Assembly (NCBI RefSeq): GCF_001561955.1
Contig: NZ_CP014223.1
Coordinates: 1,426,001 to 1,490,000 of the forward strand
Source of the DNA: Anaerotignum propionicum DSM 1682
Lineage (GTDB): Bacteria; Bacillota; Clostridia; Lachnospirales; Anaerotignaceae
Reading direction: 5' to 3'
DNA length: 64,000 nt
This document shows positions 46,571 through 54,886 of the stretch, in pieces; the first letter of the stretch is position 1, and every line of letters begins with the position of its first letter. Made by a program: the position numbers and the translations under genes. The notes under the pieces are model-generated. The model saw nothing but the letters and a program-made list of their open reading frames with translations, was not told the DNA's origin and made no database searches.

Positions 46571-46612
46571 AAAAGGACGGCTCGATGTTTAAAGCAAAGA
46601 GTTGTCCTTTTA
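46571..46612. terminator. Hairpin AAAAGGAC/GTCCTTTT
   Basis: AAAAGGAC (46571-46578) pairs with GTCCTTTT (46604-46611) across a 25-base loop; it can serve as terminator for either strand, 220 bases after the chemoreceptor. Confidence 0.6.
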
Positions 46613-46766
46613 TATTGCAACTGCCACACCTAAAGCAATTAGGTTTGGGAATGATGCTTTAATATTCATATTTTCACCATTTTTAAGATTTAATAAATCT
46701 GGATTTGTATACCCAGTTCATTCTTTTCTGGGGAAGAATTGGAATGGGCGTGTACTTTTGTACTAA

Positions 46767-46961
46767 TTATAGACCAGCAGATTTTAGGTTATCTATGATT
46801 TTATCTAAAACTTCTAGTTTGTTTTTTTTCGATAGACCTGATTGCTTTAGTTTTCTTTCAATTATGTCAGTATGAAATACGACTATTTTATTGGAAAGGG
46901 GCTGCAAATCAAAGAGATCCGCTTTATGAACCATGACATTCTTTATTTTGTTTTTTCTCAT
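46767..46961 (-). CDS. Small helical protein of unknown function
   Basis: 64 residues with a good AAGGAGAGGG site before the ATG, which is why I accept it. The C-terminal part (LKQSGLSKKNKLEVLDKIID) forms a helical hairpin loosely like the short Spo0E-type phosphatases, but the diagnostic SQxxD motif is missing. It is the only - strand gene between the chemoreceptor and the sugar dehydrogenase. Function unknown. Confidence 0.5.
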   Translation of the reverse strand: MRKNKIKNVMVHKADLFDLQPLSNKIVVFHTDIIERKLKQSGLSKKNKLEVLDKIIDNLKSAGL

Positions 46962-47399
46962 GCATACCCTCTCCTTAAAAAATAGTATTTCTTAGTTAAG
47001 AATATGAAAGTGTTAACTTGACCTATACCCGTTACGTTGTAACATTACGGTAAAACGTCAGGCTTTGTTTTGCATTCATTTTATTTAAGAATTTGTAAGG
47101 AGAGGGTGCCTTGTCTTCCTATCATCTTAAATAAATAAAGATTCTATTTTGAAATGCTTTATGTTTCAATCTAATTCCTTGGATTTCAAGCAAACAAATC
47201 AAATTAATTTCCAATTTAATATTTTTGAGGATTTAAAATGGAAGAGAAAGAAATATTCATTTTTTGACAATAAACGAAATGAGATACTAATATGTAATCT
47301 AGTAAGAAAGCAATTTTTACACATGATTTAGTTTATTATCATATATAATGATAGGAAATATGGCAGGAAGTGCCGATAAAAAAGATTGGGGAGAAAATG

Positions 47400-48422
47400 A
47401 TGGTTAACAAAGAGCCTAATCAAGTTCAGAGTATTATAGAATACCTAAATATACCATGGGCAATAGATATTAGTGAAGACGGCAAGATATTTTTTACAGA
47501 GCGTGATGGAAAACTGCGTGTTATTACGGATGGAACTTTAAATCCTGTGCCTGTGTATACGTTTGTTCTGCCTTTTATTAGTAGCGGAGAGGGGGGGCTT
47601 ATGGGGATTGCTTTGGACAAAGATTTTCTTACAAACGGGTATATTTATCTTATGTACACTTATGGAGAGAAAGGAACGTTTTACAACAGAGTGGTGCGAA
47701 TGCGTATAGTGGGTGATACTGCTTTCAAGGAGGAGATTCTTTTGGACAGAATCCCCGGGGGACGCATTCATAATGGTGGCAGAATAAAAATTGGTCCGGA
47801 TGGCTATCTGTATATTGCTACCGGTGATGGAGGTGTTCGTGATCTTGCTCAGGATGTGAATAGCCTAGCAGGTAAAATATTGCGTATTGGGACTGATGGA
47901 AGCATTCCGCCCGACAATCCCTTTCCTGGTTCACCTGTTTATGCATTAGGATTGAGAAACCCTCAGGGGCTGGCTTGGAATGATAAAAATATGTTATATG
48001 CTACGGATCATGGAGAAACCAATCATGATGAAATTAATCTCATAGTACATGGTGGAAACTATGGCTGGCCGCTGGTTATTGGAGATGAGGAATTACTGGG
48101 ATTTGATTTCATTCAGCCTATCTTACAAAGCGGAGATGAAACATGGGCTCCCGGTGGGGCAGCTTTCATTAGCAGTGGTCCGAGAAAGGGGCAACTATTG
48201 GTATCTATGTTAAGAGGAAATGGGCTTTTGGCAATTACCTTTGATGAGACTGGAACACAGGTGGTTGATGTGGAGCCATTATTACTGGATACCTATGGTC
48301 GATTAAGGGAAGTATATCAGGCGAGTGATGGTTCCATTTACCTTACAACAAGCAATAAGGATGGTAGAGGGATTATACATTTTGGGGATGATAAGATACT
48401 CCAAATAGCACCTGAAATATGA
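47400..48422 (+). CDS. Soluble PQQ-dependent sugar dehydrogenase-type beta-propeller
   Basis: 340 residues from ATG 47400 (ATG 47397 is equally possible), behind GGGGAG. A six-bladed GSDH-like propeller: FFTERDGKLRVI, GEGGLMGIALDKDF, the catalytic-type His in GGRIHNGGRIKIGPDGYLY, GLRNPQGLAW and GGNYGWPL. Family members oxidise sugar aldehydes with PQQ and normally sit in the periplasm or outside. Here no signal peptide is seen, and PQQ is not expected in a fermentative anaerobe, so the substrate and cofactor are uncertain and another sugar or lactone hydrolytic role is possible. Single gene. Confidence 0.82.
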   Translation: MVNKEPNQVQSIIEYLNIPWAIDISEDGKIFFTERDGKLRVITDGTLNPVPVYTFVLPFISSGEGGLMGIALDKDFLTNGYIYLMYTYGEKGTFYNRVVRMRIVGDTAFKEEILLDRIPGGRIHNGGRIKIGPDGYLYIATGDGGVRDLAQDVNSLAGKILRIGTDGSIPPDNPFPGSPVYALGLRNPQGLAWNDKNMLYATDHGETNHDEINLIVHGGNYGWPLVIGDEELLGFDFIQPILQSGDETWAPGGAAFISSGPRKGQLLVSMLRGNGLLAITFDETGTQVVDVEPLLLDTYGRLREVYQASDGSIYLTTSNKDGRGIIHFGDDKILQIAPEI

Positions 48423-48845
48423 TCTTTGGGTAACGAGAAATAAATTTATTTTAGTATGGTAGTGTACATGATAACCAAAGCTCTGTCTCGCAATGGAGGA
48501 TTTTCCTTAAGAGAGGTAATTTAAAGGATGACAAAGATCGACTATATTTCACTGGATAATATAAACAGTTTTTATTTGTATATGTATAAGTATTAAATTG
48601 CGATTGAGTTACCATGAATTTGGGGATTCATAATTTCCTTGTTCAGGCTTGGGGTGCTTTATTTGAAAAAGTTATATAGTGAACCAATGAATTTGAATGA
48701 AATGAAATAACGTTATAACACATTGATTTATTTGGGGTGAACGTTGTATTATTTCATTAGAATAGTATCTATACTTCACGGAAAGGTGTTAGAACGATTG
48801 CTACAAAATCTAATTTATATTCCCCCGTTATGTTATACTAATTAG
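48423..48845. other. Gene-free stretch after the sugar dehydrogenase gene
   Basis: About 420 AT-rich bases in which I see no frame, repeat or known RNA. Confidence 0.4.
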
Positions 48846-48888
48846 AAAGCACCCGACGAATATCATTGGTATTTGTCGGGTGCTTTTG
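48846..48888. terminator. Bidirectional terminator between the sugar dehydrogenase and hydF
   Basis: AAAGCACCCGAC pairs with GTCGGGTGCTTT, extended by AAT/ATT, with T-runs on one side and A-runs on the other. It can end the hyd operon on the - strand. Confidence 0.85.
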
Positions 48889-49086
48889 TCTATATGGTTA
48901 AGTATAGCAAGGTAGGCTGAGACTTAGTTAGGGTTGCATTTAAGGTTGCAGGGCAGACCCCACGTCATTTTGTCGTCAAGCTCCCATTTTAGGTGGTTTT
49001 AATTTTGGTGAAAACAGTATCATAATTGAGCAACTGATTTTATAGGTTCAAAAGTCTTTGACCTCTAAAAGGATGAGAATAATAAC

Positions 49087-50298
49087 TCAGCTTGGAGGTT
49101 TCATTTCTGAAAGGAACTCTGGAAACACAGAAATACTTCGTTGTAAAATCCCTTGCATAAAGGCAATCAGAATGCCATAGTTTGTAAATGGAATGTTACT
49201 TTCTGCTGCGAATCTTTGCCGATATTTCATCTCTTTTTCGTTAAGCATGCATCCACCACAGTGAACAACCAATTGATAACTGGTAAGGTTGTCGGGAAAA
49301 TCATTGCCTGATGTAAATTCGAATTTGACATTTTTATTCGTGTAGCTTTTAATCCATTGGGGAAGTTTAACCGTCCCGATATCGTCGCATTGGCGATGAT
49401 GGGTACATCCTTCTGAAATGAGAATTTTATCTCCATCTTCGAGGAAGTCTAAAGTTTTTGCTCCATTCACAGCAGTTTTTAGAACACCTTTATAGCGGGC
49501 CATAAGGATAGAAAAAGAGGTGAGAAAGATATCCTCTGGGGTTTCGGCATTAATTTTATGAAACACTTGACTGTCAGTGATAACAATTCTAGGTTTTCTT
49601 CCTAAATTTCTTAGTGTTTCTGCAAATTCAGTTTCTTTCACTACAATGGAAATAGCATTTGCATCTAAAATATCCCGAATGGTTTGCTGCTGGGGCAAAA
49701 TCAATCTGCCTTTTGGGGCAGCTTTATCTATGGGCACTACCAGTATGGCATAGTCACAAGGATCTAAAATATCCCCCACAAGCCGAATCTTCGGGTTATC
49801 TGTTGTGATAAGCTTTGATAGTTTTTCTTTCAAAGCGTATATTTGTTCTCCTGTTTTTGCACTTACAAAAATGCTGTGCTCCTTTGGATTTTTATAGTAC
49901 TGAAGCAAATCGCACTTGTTAAAAACAAGAAGATATGGAATTTCTTTTTTTTGGAACAATTGAATGAGTGCTTCATCTTCCGTAGATTCTCCTTCTTTAG
50001 CATCCATTACAAGTACAGCAATATCAGTTTTGTTAAGTACTTGTTGTGCCTTTTTTATACGGAGTTCACCTAGTGCTCCTTCATCATCAATTCCCGGTGT
50101 GTCAATGAGCATTACTGGGCCAAGGGGAAGCAATTCCATTGCTTTATAAACGGGGTCGGTAGTGGTTCCTTTTGTATCAGAAACAATTGCTAAGTTTTGG
50201 TTGGTAATGGCATTCAAAATACTGGATTTTCCTGCGTTTCTTTTACCAAAAAACGCAATATGGATTCTATTTCCTGCCGGTGTTTCATTTAATCCCAT
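49087..50298 (-). CDS. hydF: [FeFe]-hydrogenase maturation GTPase HydF
   Basis: 403 residues. GTPase motifs are FFGKRNAGKSS (about 15-25), LIDTPG, FNKCDLL and SAKTGEQ. The C-terminal cluster-binding part has CTHHRQCDDIG and HCGGC, the CxHx46-53HCxxC ligand set of HydF. HydF is the scaffold on which HydE and HydG products build the 2Fe subcluster before transfer to HydA. It is the last gene of the operon, 9 bases after hydG. All three maturases are full length, but no hydrogenase structural gene is in the window. Confidence 0.95.
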   Translation of the reverse strand: MGLNETPAGNRIHIAFFGKRNAGKSSILNAITNQNLAIVSDTKGTTTDPVYKAMELLPLGPVMLIDTPGIDDEGALGELRIKKAQQVLNKTDIAVLVMDAKEGESTEDEALIQLFQKKEIPYLLVFNKCDLLQYYKNPKEHSIFVSAKTGEQIYALKEKLSKLITTDNPKIRLVGDILDPCDYAILVVPIDKAAPKGRLILPQQQTIRDILDANAISIVVKETEFAETLRNLGRKPRIVITDSQVFHKINAETPEDIFLTSFSILMARYKGVLKTAVNGAKTLDFLEDGDKILISEGCTHHRQCDDIGTVKLPQWIKSYTNKNVKFEFTSGNDFPDNLTSYQLVVHCGGCMLNEKEMKYRQRFAAESNIPFTNYGILIAFMQGILQRSISVFPEFLSEMKPPS

Positions 50299-50307
50299 TT
50301 GAACCTC

Positions 50308-51726
50308 CTAAAACCTAAAATCACGGCTTCCACTGCCGATTTTTTCAAGATTCTCAATAACAATATTTCTAACTTTTTCATTTGGAACGTTTCTAATTTC
50401 ATCCAGAATCAATTGATTCCCCAGATTACTTGTTTCGGAGGAAGCATAGTCCTCCAAATATTCTTTCAAAGTCATTAAAGCATTGGGATGACAACAATTC
50501 TGTATTTGTCCGCTTTTCAAAAGCTGCATGAAGCGGTCACCCGTTCTGCCTTCTCTATAGCAAGCTGTGCAAAAGCTGGGAATATATCCTAATTCCATTA
50601 ACCATTTTACAACTTCATCTAGTGTTCTATTATCATTGGGCTGAAATTGTGAAGAATCTTCATCTTCTGGCTCTGCCGCAGCATAGCCGCCTACACTTGT
50701 TTTAGAGCCACCGCTTATCTGAGATACACCAAGATGGAGAACCCTTTCCCTGCATTCTTTACTCTCCCGTGTGGAAACAATCATTCCGGTGTAAGGCACA
50801 CTGATTCTAATGCAAGCCACTAGCTTTGCAAAGGTATCATCATCAATACCATTATCAAAAGTAGAAGGGTCAATATCATCTGCGGGGCGGATTCTGGGCA
50901 CGCTAATTGTATGAGGGCCAACGCCAAATGCAGTTTCTAAATGCTCAGCATGCATGAGTAGGGCAGAAAACTCATAGCGATACAATTCCAGACCAAACAA
51001 TACGCCAATGCCTACATCGTCAATGCCACCTTCCATGGCTCTGTCCATGGCTTCCGTATGATAAGCATAATCATGTTTTGGGCCGGTTGGATGTAGTTTT
51101 TCATAGCTGTCTTTGTGATAGGTCTCCTGAAATAAAATATAGGTGCCTATGCCAGCTTCATTTAATTTTCTATAATTTTCAACGGAAGTGGCAGCGATAT
51201 TTACATTTACACGGCGGATAGCACCATTTTTGTGCTTCACACTGTAGATTGTTTTTATGGACTCCAATATATATTCAATGGGATTGTTTATGGGGTCTTC
51301 GCCTGCCTCTAATGCAAGTCTTTTGTGTCCCATATCCTGCAATGCAATGGTTTCCCGTCTAATTTCATCTTGGGTCATTTTTTTTCTGGCAATATGTTTA
51401 TTTTTCAGGTGATACGGACAGTAAACACATCCGTTTATACAATAATTGGATAAATAAAGCGGAGCGAACATGACAATACGATTTCCGTAAAAGTCTTTTT
51501 TAATCTGTTCAGCCAGCGCATATATTTCTTGATTTTTCTCTTCAATTTGACAATCCAATAGTACAGCAGCCTCTCTGTGGGTGAGGCCTTTTTTTAGGCG
51601 AGCTTTCTCAATGATTACATCAATGAGTTCTACATTGTTTTTATTTTCCTCTGCGTATTTCAGTGTTGCCAACACCTCATCGTGGCAGATAAATTCTTCT
51701 GCTTTGTTTGATTTGGGATTATACAT
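50308..51726 (-). CDS. hydG: [FeFe]-hydrogenase maturase HydG (tyrosine lyase)
   Basis: 472 residues, as expected. The radical SAM motif is CINGCVYCPYH (about 105); the second, CO/CN-forming cluster is held by the C-terminal CTACYREGRTGDRFM and a later Cys (NCCHPNALMTL). It cleaves tyrosine to p-cresol and dehydroglycine, giving the CO and CN ligands as an Fe(CO)(CN) synthon. The presence of the C-terminal cluster distinguishes it from ThiH. Between hydE and hydF in the operon. Confidence 0.96.
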   Translation of the reverse strand: MYNPKSNKAEEFICHDEVLATLKYAEENKNNVELIDVIIEKARLKKGLTHREAAVLLDCQIEEKNQEIYALAEQIKKDFYGNRIVMFAPLYLSNYCINGCVYCPYHLKNKHIARKKMTQDEIRRETIALQDMGHKRLALEAGEDPINNPIEYILESIKTIYSVKHKNGAIRRVNVNIAATSVENYRKLNEAGIGTYILFQETYHKDSYEKLHPTGPKHDYAYHTEAMDRAMEGGIDDVGIGVLFGLELYRYEFSALLMHAEHLETAFGVGPHTISVPRIRPADDIDPSTFDNGIDDDTFAKLVACIRISVPYTGMIVSTRESKECRERVLHLGVSQISGGSKTSVGGYAAAEPEDEDSSQFQPNDNRTLDEVVKWLMELGYIPSFCTACYREGRTGDRFMQLLKSGQIQNCCHPNALMTLKEYLEDYASSETSNLGNQLILDEIRNVPNEKVRNIVIENLEKIGSGSRDFRF

Positions 51727-51776
51727 TTTTTTATCCTTTCTTATTCGGGTCAGATATTCTTCCCCGTCAGTTTAAT

Positions 51777-52820
51777 TTATTGCAAAGAAATACAGTCACC
51801 ACGGGATACCACAACTTGGTATCCTATGCTTTCCATTCTCTTTTGCATACAAAATCTGCATTCAGCGGCTTCGTCGCCGGTGCAAATTTTATTGTCGTAT
51901 AACATATATTTGTTTCTTACCGAAACAGGTGATAGATTTGGCATTACAACATTGCCGCCGGCTAAAATGCCAAGTTCTCTTCCCAAGGGATCAATGGTGC
52001 CCAAAGCTGTTGTAGAAGGGAGAAGAACCTCAGGAGAGAGTAACCGAATAAGCCCCAGCATAAACAGCGTTAATTCCAAGGAACCCTTTGCTTCCTTAGC
52101 AAACGGTGTTTGGTGGTGGGGTATAAAAGGGCCAATGCCAACCATATGAGGCTGTAATTCTTTTATAAAAAGCAAATCCTCTACAAGATTGTCCACTGTT
52201 TGAAAGGGAGAACCTACCATAAAGCCAGCCCCAACCTGAAATCCAATTTGCTTTAAATCAAAAAGGCATGCCTTACGGCTGGCTAAGGTAAGGTTTGGGG
52301 GATGCAGCATTTTGTAATGTTGCGCATTGGCTGTTTCATGGCGCAAAAGATATCTTTCCGCTCCCGCATTGAAGAATGCCAAATAGCTTTCATGACTCCG
52401 TTCCCCAATGGATAGGGTAATGGCACAATCGGAATGTTGTTTTTTAATTGAAGTTATAATGTGCACTAATTTTTCATCGGAAAAATAAGAATCTTCACCA
52501 CCTTGGAGTACAAAGGTTCTAAAACCAAGGTCATAACCGGTTTGGCAACAGATTAATATATCATCTTCTGATAGTCTATACCGTTGCACTTTGGAATTGC
52601 TTTTTCTAATTCCGCAATAATAGCAATCGTTTTTACAGTAATTTGTGAATTCAATGAGCCCTCTCATATAAATATCGTTACCGTAATGTGTCATTCTTAC
52701 TTGACGAGATTTTTCAAAAAGATATTCAGCAAGTTCAGGGGTTCTTCCTTGGATGAGAGCCTTGAATTCTTCTGACTTAAGCTCCTTGTTTAAATATAAT
52801 TTATCTATGAGTTCTTTCAT
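51777..52820 (-). CDS. hydE: [FeFe]-hydrogenase maturase HydE
   Basis: 347 residues. Radical SAM motif CKNDCYYCGIRKSN (about 62-75), with a TFVLQGGEDSYF strand and IGPFIPHHQTPF near the barrel's far end, all typical of HydE rather than BioB. A C-terminal cysteine group (AAECRFCMQKR) may bind an accessory cluster. It acts on the HydG-derived complex to supply the dithiolate bridge. Its start follows the TM1266-like gene by one base and hydG lies 50 bases downstream. Confidence 0.95.
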   Translation of the reverse strand: MKELIDKLYLNKELKSEEFKALIQGRTPELAEYLFEKSRQVRMTHYGNDIYMRGLIEFTNYCKNDCYYCGIRKSNSKVQRYRLSEDDILICCQTGYDLGFRTFVLQGGEDSYFSDEKLVHIITSIKKQHSDCAITLSIGERSHESYLAFFNAGAERYLLRHETANAQHYKMLHPPNLTLASRKACLFDLKQIGFQVGAGFMVGSPFQTVDNLVEDLLFIKELQPHMVGIGPFIPHHQTPFAKEAKGSLELTLFMLGLIRLLSPEVLLPSTTALGTIDPLGRELGILAGGNVVMPNLSPVSVRNKYMLYDNKICTGDEAAECRFCMQKRMESIGYQVVVSRGDCISLQ

Positions 52821-52821
52821 T

Positions 52822-53088
52822 TCATTCCTCTTCTATTTTTGCAGAATACTTTGAATATACCGCTTTGGTACTGACACCGGGTAGCTTTCCAAGCTTACCT
52901 GATAATGTACTGATAATATCGTTAGGCGCATCCACAACAACACAAATGATGTTTATGTCCTTTTCTCTATATGGAATGCCCATTCTTCCTATGATATAAG
53001 CACCATAGTCATGAAGAATATTATTTAATTTTTCAACCGAATCAACTTCTTCAACGATAACTCCAATAATTGCAACTCTGGTTTCCAT
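52822..53088 (-). CDS. TM1266-type iron-only hydrogenase system regulator
   Basis: 88 residues, ferredoxin-like ACT/NikR-C fold: VAIIGVIVEEVDSVEKLNNI, then the hallmark YIIGRMGIPYREKDINII and SGKLGKLPGVSTKAVY. The family always accompanies hydE, hydF and hydG and is thought to regulate or modulate them; no DNA-binding domain is present. First gene of the operon, ending one base before hydE. Preceded by a leader with attenuator-like features and a good promoter. Confidence 0.9.
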   Translation of the reverse strand: METRVAIIGVIVEEVDSVEKLNNILHDYGAYIIGRMGIPYREKDINIICVVVDAPNDIISTLSGKLGKLPGVSTKAVYSKYSAKIEEE

Positions 53089-53211
53089 AAGATTAGCTCC
53101 TTTTTCATTTTATAGCAAAAAAAAAATACGCCCAAAGGCGCAGTTTCCCATAATGAATTATGTGACCGCAAGCCTTTCACCTCATATCCTGTATTTGGTG
53201 TCAGTGGTTAC
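53089..53211 (-). promoter_or_regulatory. Leader RNA with terminator-like hairpin before the hyd operon (candidate riboswitch or attenuator)
   Basis: From the predicted start near 53211 the transcript runs about 120 bases to the regulator gene. It contains CACC/GGTG and GTGA/TCAC dyads, ATAAT/ATTAT, and then a hairpin TGCGCC/GGCGTA (- strand, about 53142-53127) with a run of about ten U before the ribosome binding site AAAGGAGC. That is a premature terminator. The upstream part has unpaired purine-rich segments (CAGGATATGAGG, GGGAAACTG) like aptamers. It matches no family I can name securely. Confidence 0.5.
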
Positions 53212-53217
53212 TTATTT

Positions 53218-53246
53218 AGTATATACAATTTTAGTCTTTTTTACAA
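53218..53246 (-). promoter_or_regulatory. Promoter of the hyd operon
   Basis: On the - strand: TTGTAA (53246-53241), 17-base spacer, TATACT (53223-53218). Confidence 0.7.
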
Positions 53247-53342
53247 TGGTTAACTACTTTTTTAAATATTAATTTTCAGGTTTCCTAAAGACGGTTTTCT
53301 TTGTTAACATTCCAAAACAATTCTTTCCCTTAGTATGGTTGC

Positions 53343-53348
53343 GGAAAT
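53343..53348. repeat. Candidate attachment site (right), GGAAAT
   Basis: Second copy of the hexamer at the feoB break, 11,161 bases from the first, same orientation. Confidence 0.75.
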
Positions 53349-53478
53349 CTACCGTTGCAGGGTACAAAATTGTTTGTGAGGATTGCCAGTAAACGTTCCC
53401 TAGGTGAGTCGATAATGCGACAGCCAACAATTCCTGCGGCATTGCATCCGAATCCCATACACATGGTGTTAATAATTT
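53343..53478 (-). pseudogene. feoB: FeoB internal fragment (permease gate region)
   Basis: The - strand reads [29 protein letters not shown] and [11 protein letters not shown], the conserved gate segment of FeoB. It ends in GRFP at the GGAAAT site; the C-terminal fragment at 42187 resumes with TLIAM. Upstream it breaks off within about 15 codons, at the stop of the second serine recombinase gene. It lies in a frame with no start and was therefore easily missed. The N-terminal GTPase half is not in the window. Confidence 0.9.
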
Positions 53479-53482
53479 TGTA

Positions 53483-54886
53483 TTATAATCTCCATTTGAT
53501 TTCCACGTTTTTGCCATCAATTTTAATACACTCAATGAGGGTTGCAATCAACATTCTTTTGGCATCTAAATCGAAGGTTTCAAAATAGGTTTCAAAAGTG
53601 TTTAAAGTGTCAATAAAATTGGCGGCTGTGTGGATTTTGTCCTCTTTGACATTCTGTCTTTCAAGTAGCATATTTTTTTCTTGGACTAGGGCTTCCACCT
53701 TGCTTGTCAAAATCTCCATAGGTAGGGTACCCACTTGGTACAAATCAATTAACTTGCTTAGCTGCTTGTTTATACTTTCCATGCGGGCATTGACTTTTTT
53801 TGTGTCTACAAAATCATCTTTATTTGGCTTTATTTTTGAGGTAAGTTGGTGAATCATTTCCTTGTTTCCAATCAACTCTCTGATGGTTTCCACTACAAGG
53901 GTATCCAGTTCTACAATATTCCAGTTTTCATTTTTACAGTTTGGATCCGTAATGAATTTTTTAGAAGATTTGGAGCGAGAATAGCACTTGTAATAGCCAT
54001 GGTTTGCACTATATCTTGCGCCACAGCGGGAGCAGTAAATGAAGCTGGATAAGAGATATCCCCCACGAAAAGGAGACTTTTGCGCTGTGGTTTTTCTGTT
54101 TTCTCTTTCTTTGGAGTAAAGTAGATGTTGTACCTCTTTGAATTGCTCCGGAGAAATAATAGATGTGTGTTTTCCGTCATATTGGATACCTTTAAACTGC
54201 ACTTTGCCAATATAAATTCTGTTTTTTAATGCATTACGAACTGCTGTGGCCGTCCAGTTTCGGTTCTCATATTTTCCCCTCATTATTTTTGTAATTGCAT
54301 TCATGCTTTTCCCTGTGATGAATAAATCGAATATTTCCTCAATTTGCATTGCCTCATATTCGTTCACCAATAATTCTCCGTTTACATAATCATATCCATA
54401 GGGAGAATTTCCACCGCCGTGAAAGTAACCTGCTTTTCCTCGACCAATTCTGCCCATTGTAAATCTCTCTGTAATCTGATCTTTTTCCAGCTGAGCAAAG
54501 ACCGATAAAATCCCAATCATTGCCCGCCCGAAAGGGGTAGAGGTATCAAAATTTTCGTTAATGGATACGAAATCCACGTTATTGGAGAGGAACTCGTCCT
54601 CAATTAGCATAAGGGTATCTTTTTGACTGCGGCTTAATCGGTCAAGCTTATAAACGATGACAGCATTAATGTCTGCCTTTTTCATATCCTCTAGCATTTG
54701 CCGTAAAGCAGGGCGGTTGGTATTGCCTCCTGAGAAGCCGCCATCGGTATAGATTTTTACCAATACCCAGCCTTTTGCTTTGCAATATGCCGTAAGACGG
54801 TCGATTTGCTCGTCAATGCTGTAATTCTCAAGCTGATTATCGGTGGATACACGGACATAGCCAAAAACCATATATTTTTCATTCAT
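53483..54886 (-). CDS. Large serine recombinase, intact
   Basis: 467 residues. Catalytic domain with YVRVSTDNQLENYSIDEQ (Ser about 13) and YKLDRLSRSQKDTLMLIED. The recombinase domain has GGGNSPYGYDY and the zinc ribbon CSRCGARYSANHGYYKC (about 285-305). A coiled coil (about 360-420) and a C-terminal barrel follow. Enzymes of this type integrate and excise phages and conjugative or mobilisable elements by two-base staggered cuts. The stop is within five codons of an internal feoB fragment, so feoB is probably also the target of this enzyme. Start ATG 54886 with AAAGGAGATG upstream. Unrelated in detail to the recombinase at 42.3 kb. Confidence 0.95.
   Translation of the reverse strand: MNEKYMVFGYVRVSTDNQLENYSIDEQIDRLTAYCKAKGWVLVKIYTDGGFSGGNTNRPALRQMLEDMKKADINAVIVYKLDRLSRSQKDTLMLIEDEFLSNNVDFVSINENFDTSTPFGRAMIGILSVFAQLEKDQITERFTMGRIGRGKAGYFHGGGNSPYGYDYVNGELLVNEYEAMQIEEIFDLFITGKSMNAITKIMRGKYENRNWTATAVRNALKNRIYIGKVQFKGIQYDGKHTSIISPEQFKEVQHLLYSKERENRKTTAQKSPFRGGYLLSSFIYCSRCGARYSANHGYYKCYSRSKSSKKFITDPNCKNENWNIVELDTLVVETIRELIGNKEMIHQLTSKIKPNKDDFVDTKKVNARMESINKQLSKLIDLYQVGTLPMEILTSKVEALVQEKNMLLERQNVKEDKIHTAANFIDTLNTFETYFETFDLDAKRMLIATLIECIKIDGKNVEIKWRL

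Larger units (their letters stand above)
42188..53348. mobile_element. 11.16-kb site-specific element inserted in feoB, carrying hydEFG
   Basis: The segment is bounded by GGAAAT direct repeats (42182-42187 and 53343-53348) within feoB. A large serine recombinase gene ends 73 bases from the left repeat, the usual place for the integrase of such elements. Cargo is a chemoreceptor, a small protein, a soluble sugar dehydrogenase, hydF, hydG, hydE and a TM1266-like gene. No transfer genes are present. The recombinase is frameshifted, so excision would need another recombinase. Element status is an inference from the exact feoB reconstruction. Confidence 0.75.

Noticed and set aside
53089-53211. 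Known NiCo, cobalamin or guanidine riboswitch in the hyd leader
   Set aside because: Some short words are similar, but the terminal helix and conserved core of none of these families can be built.
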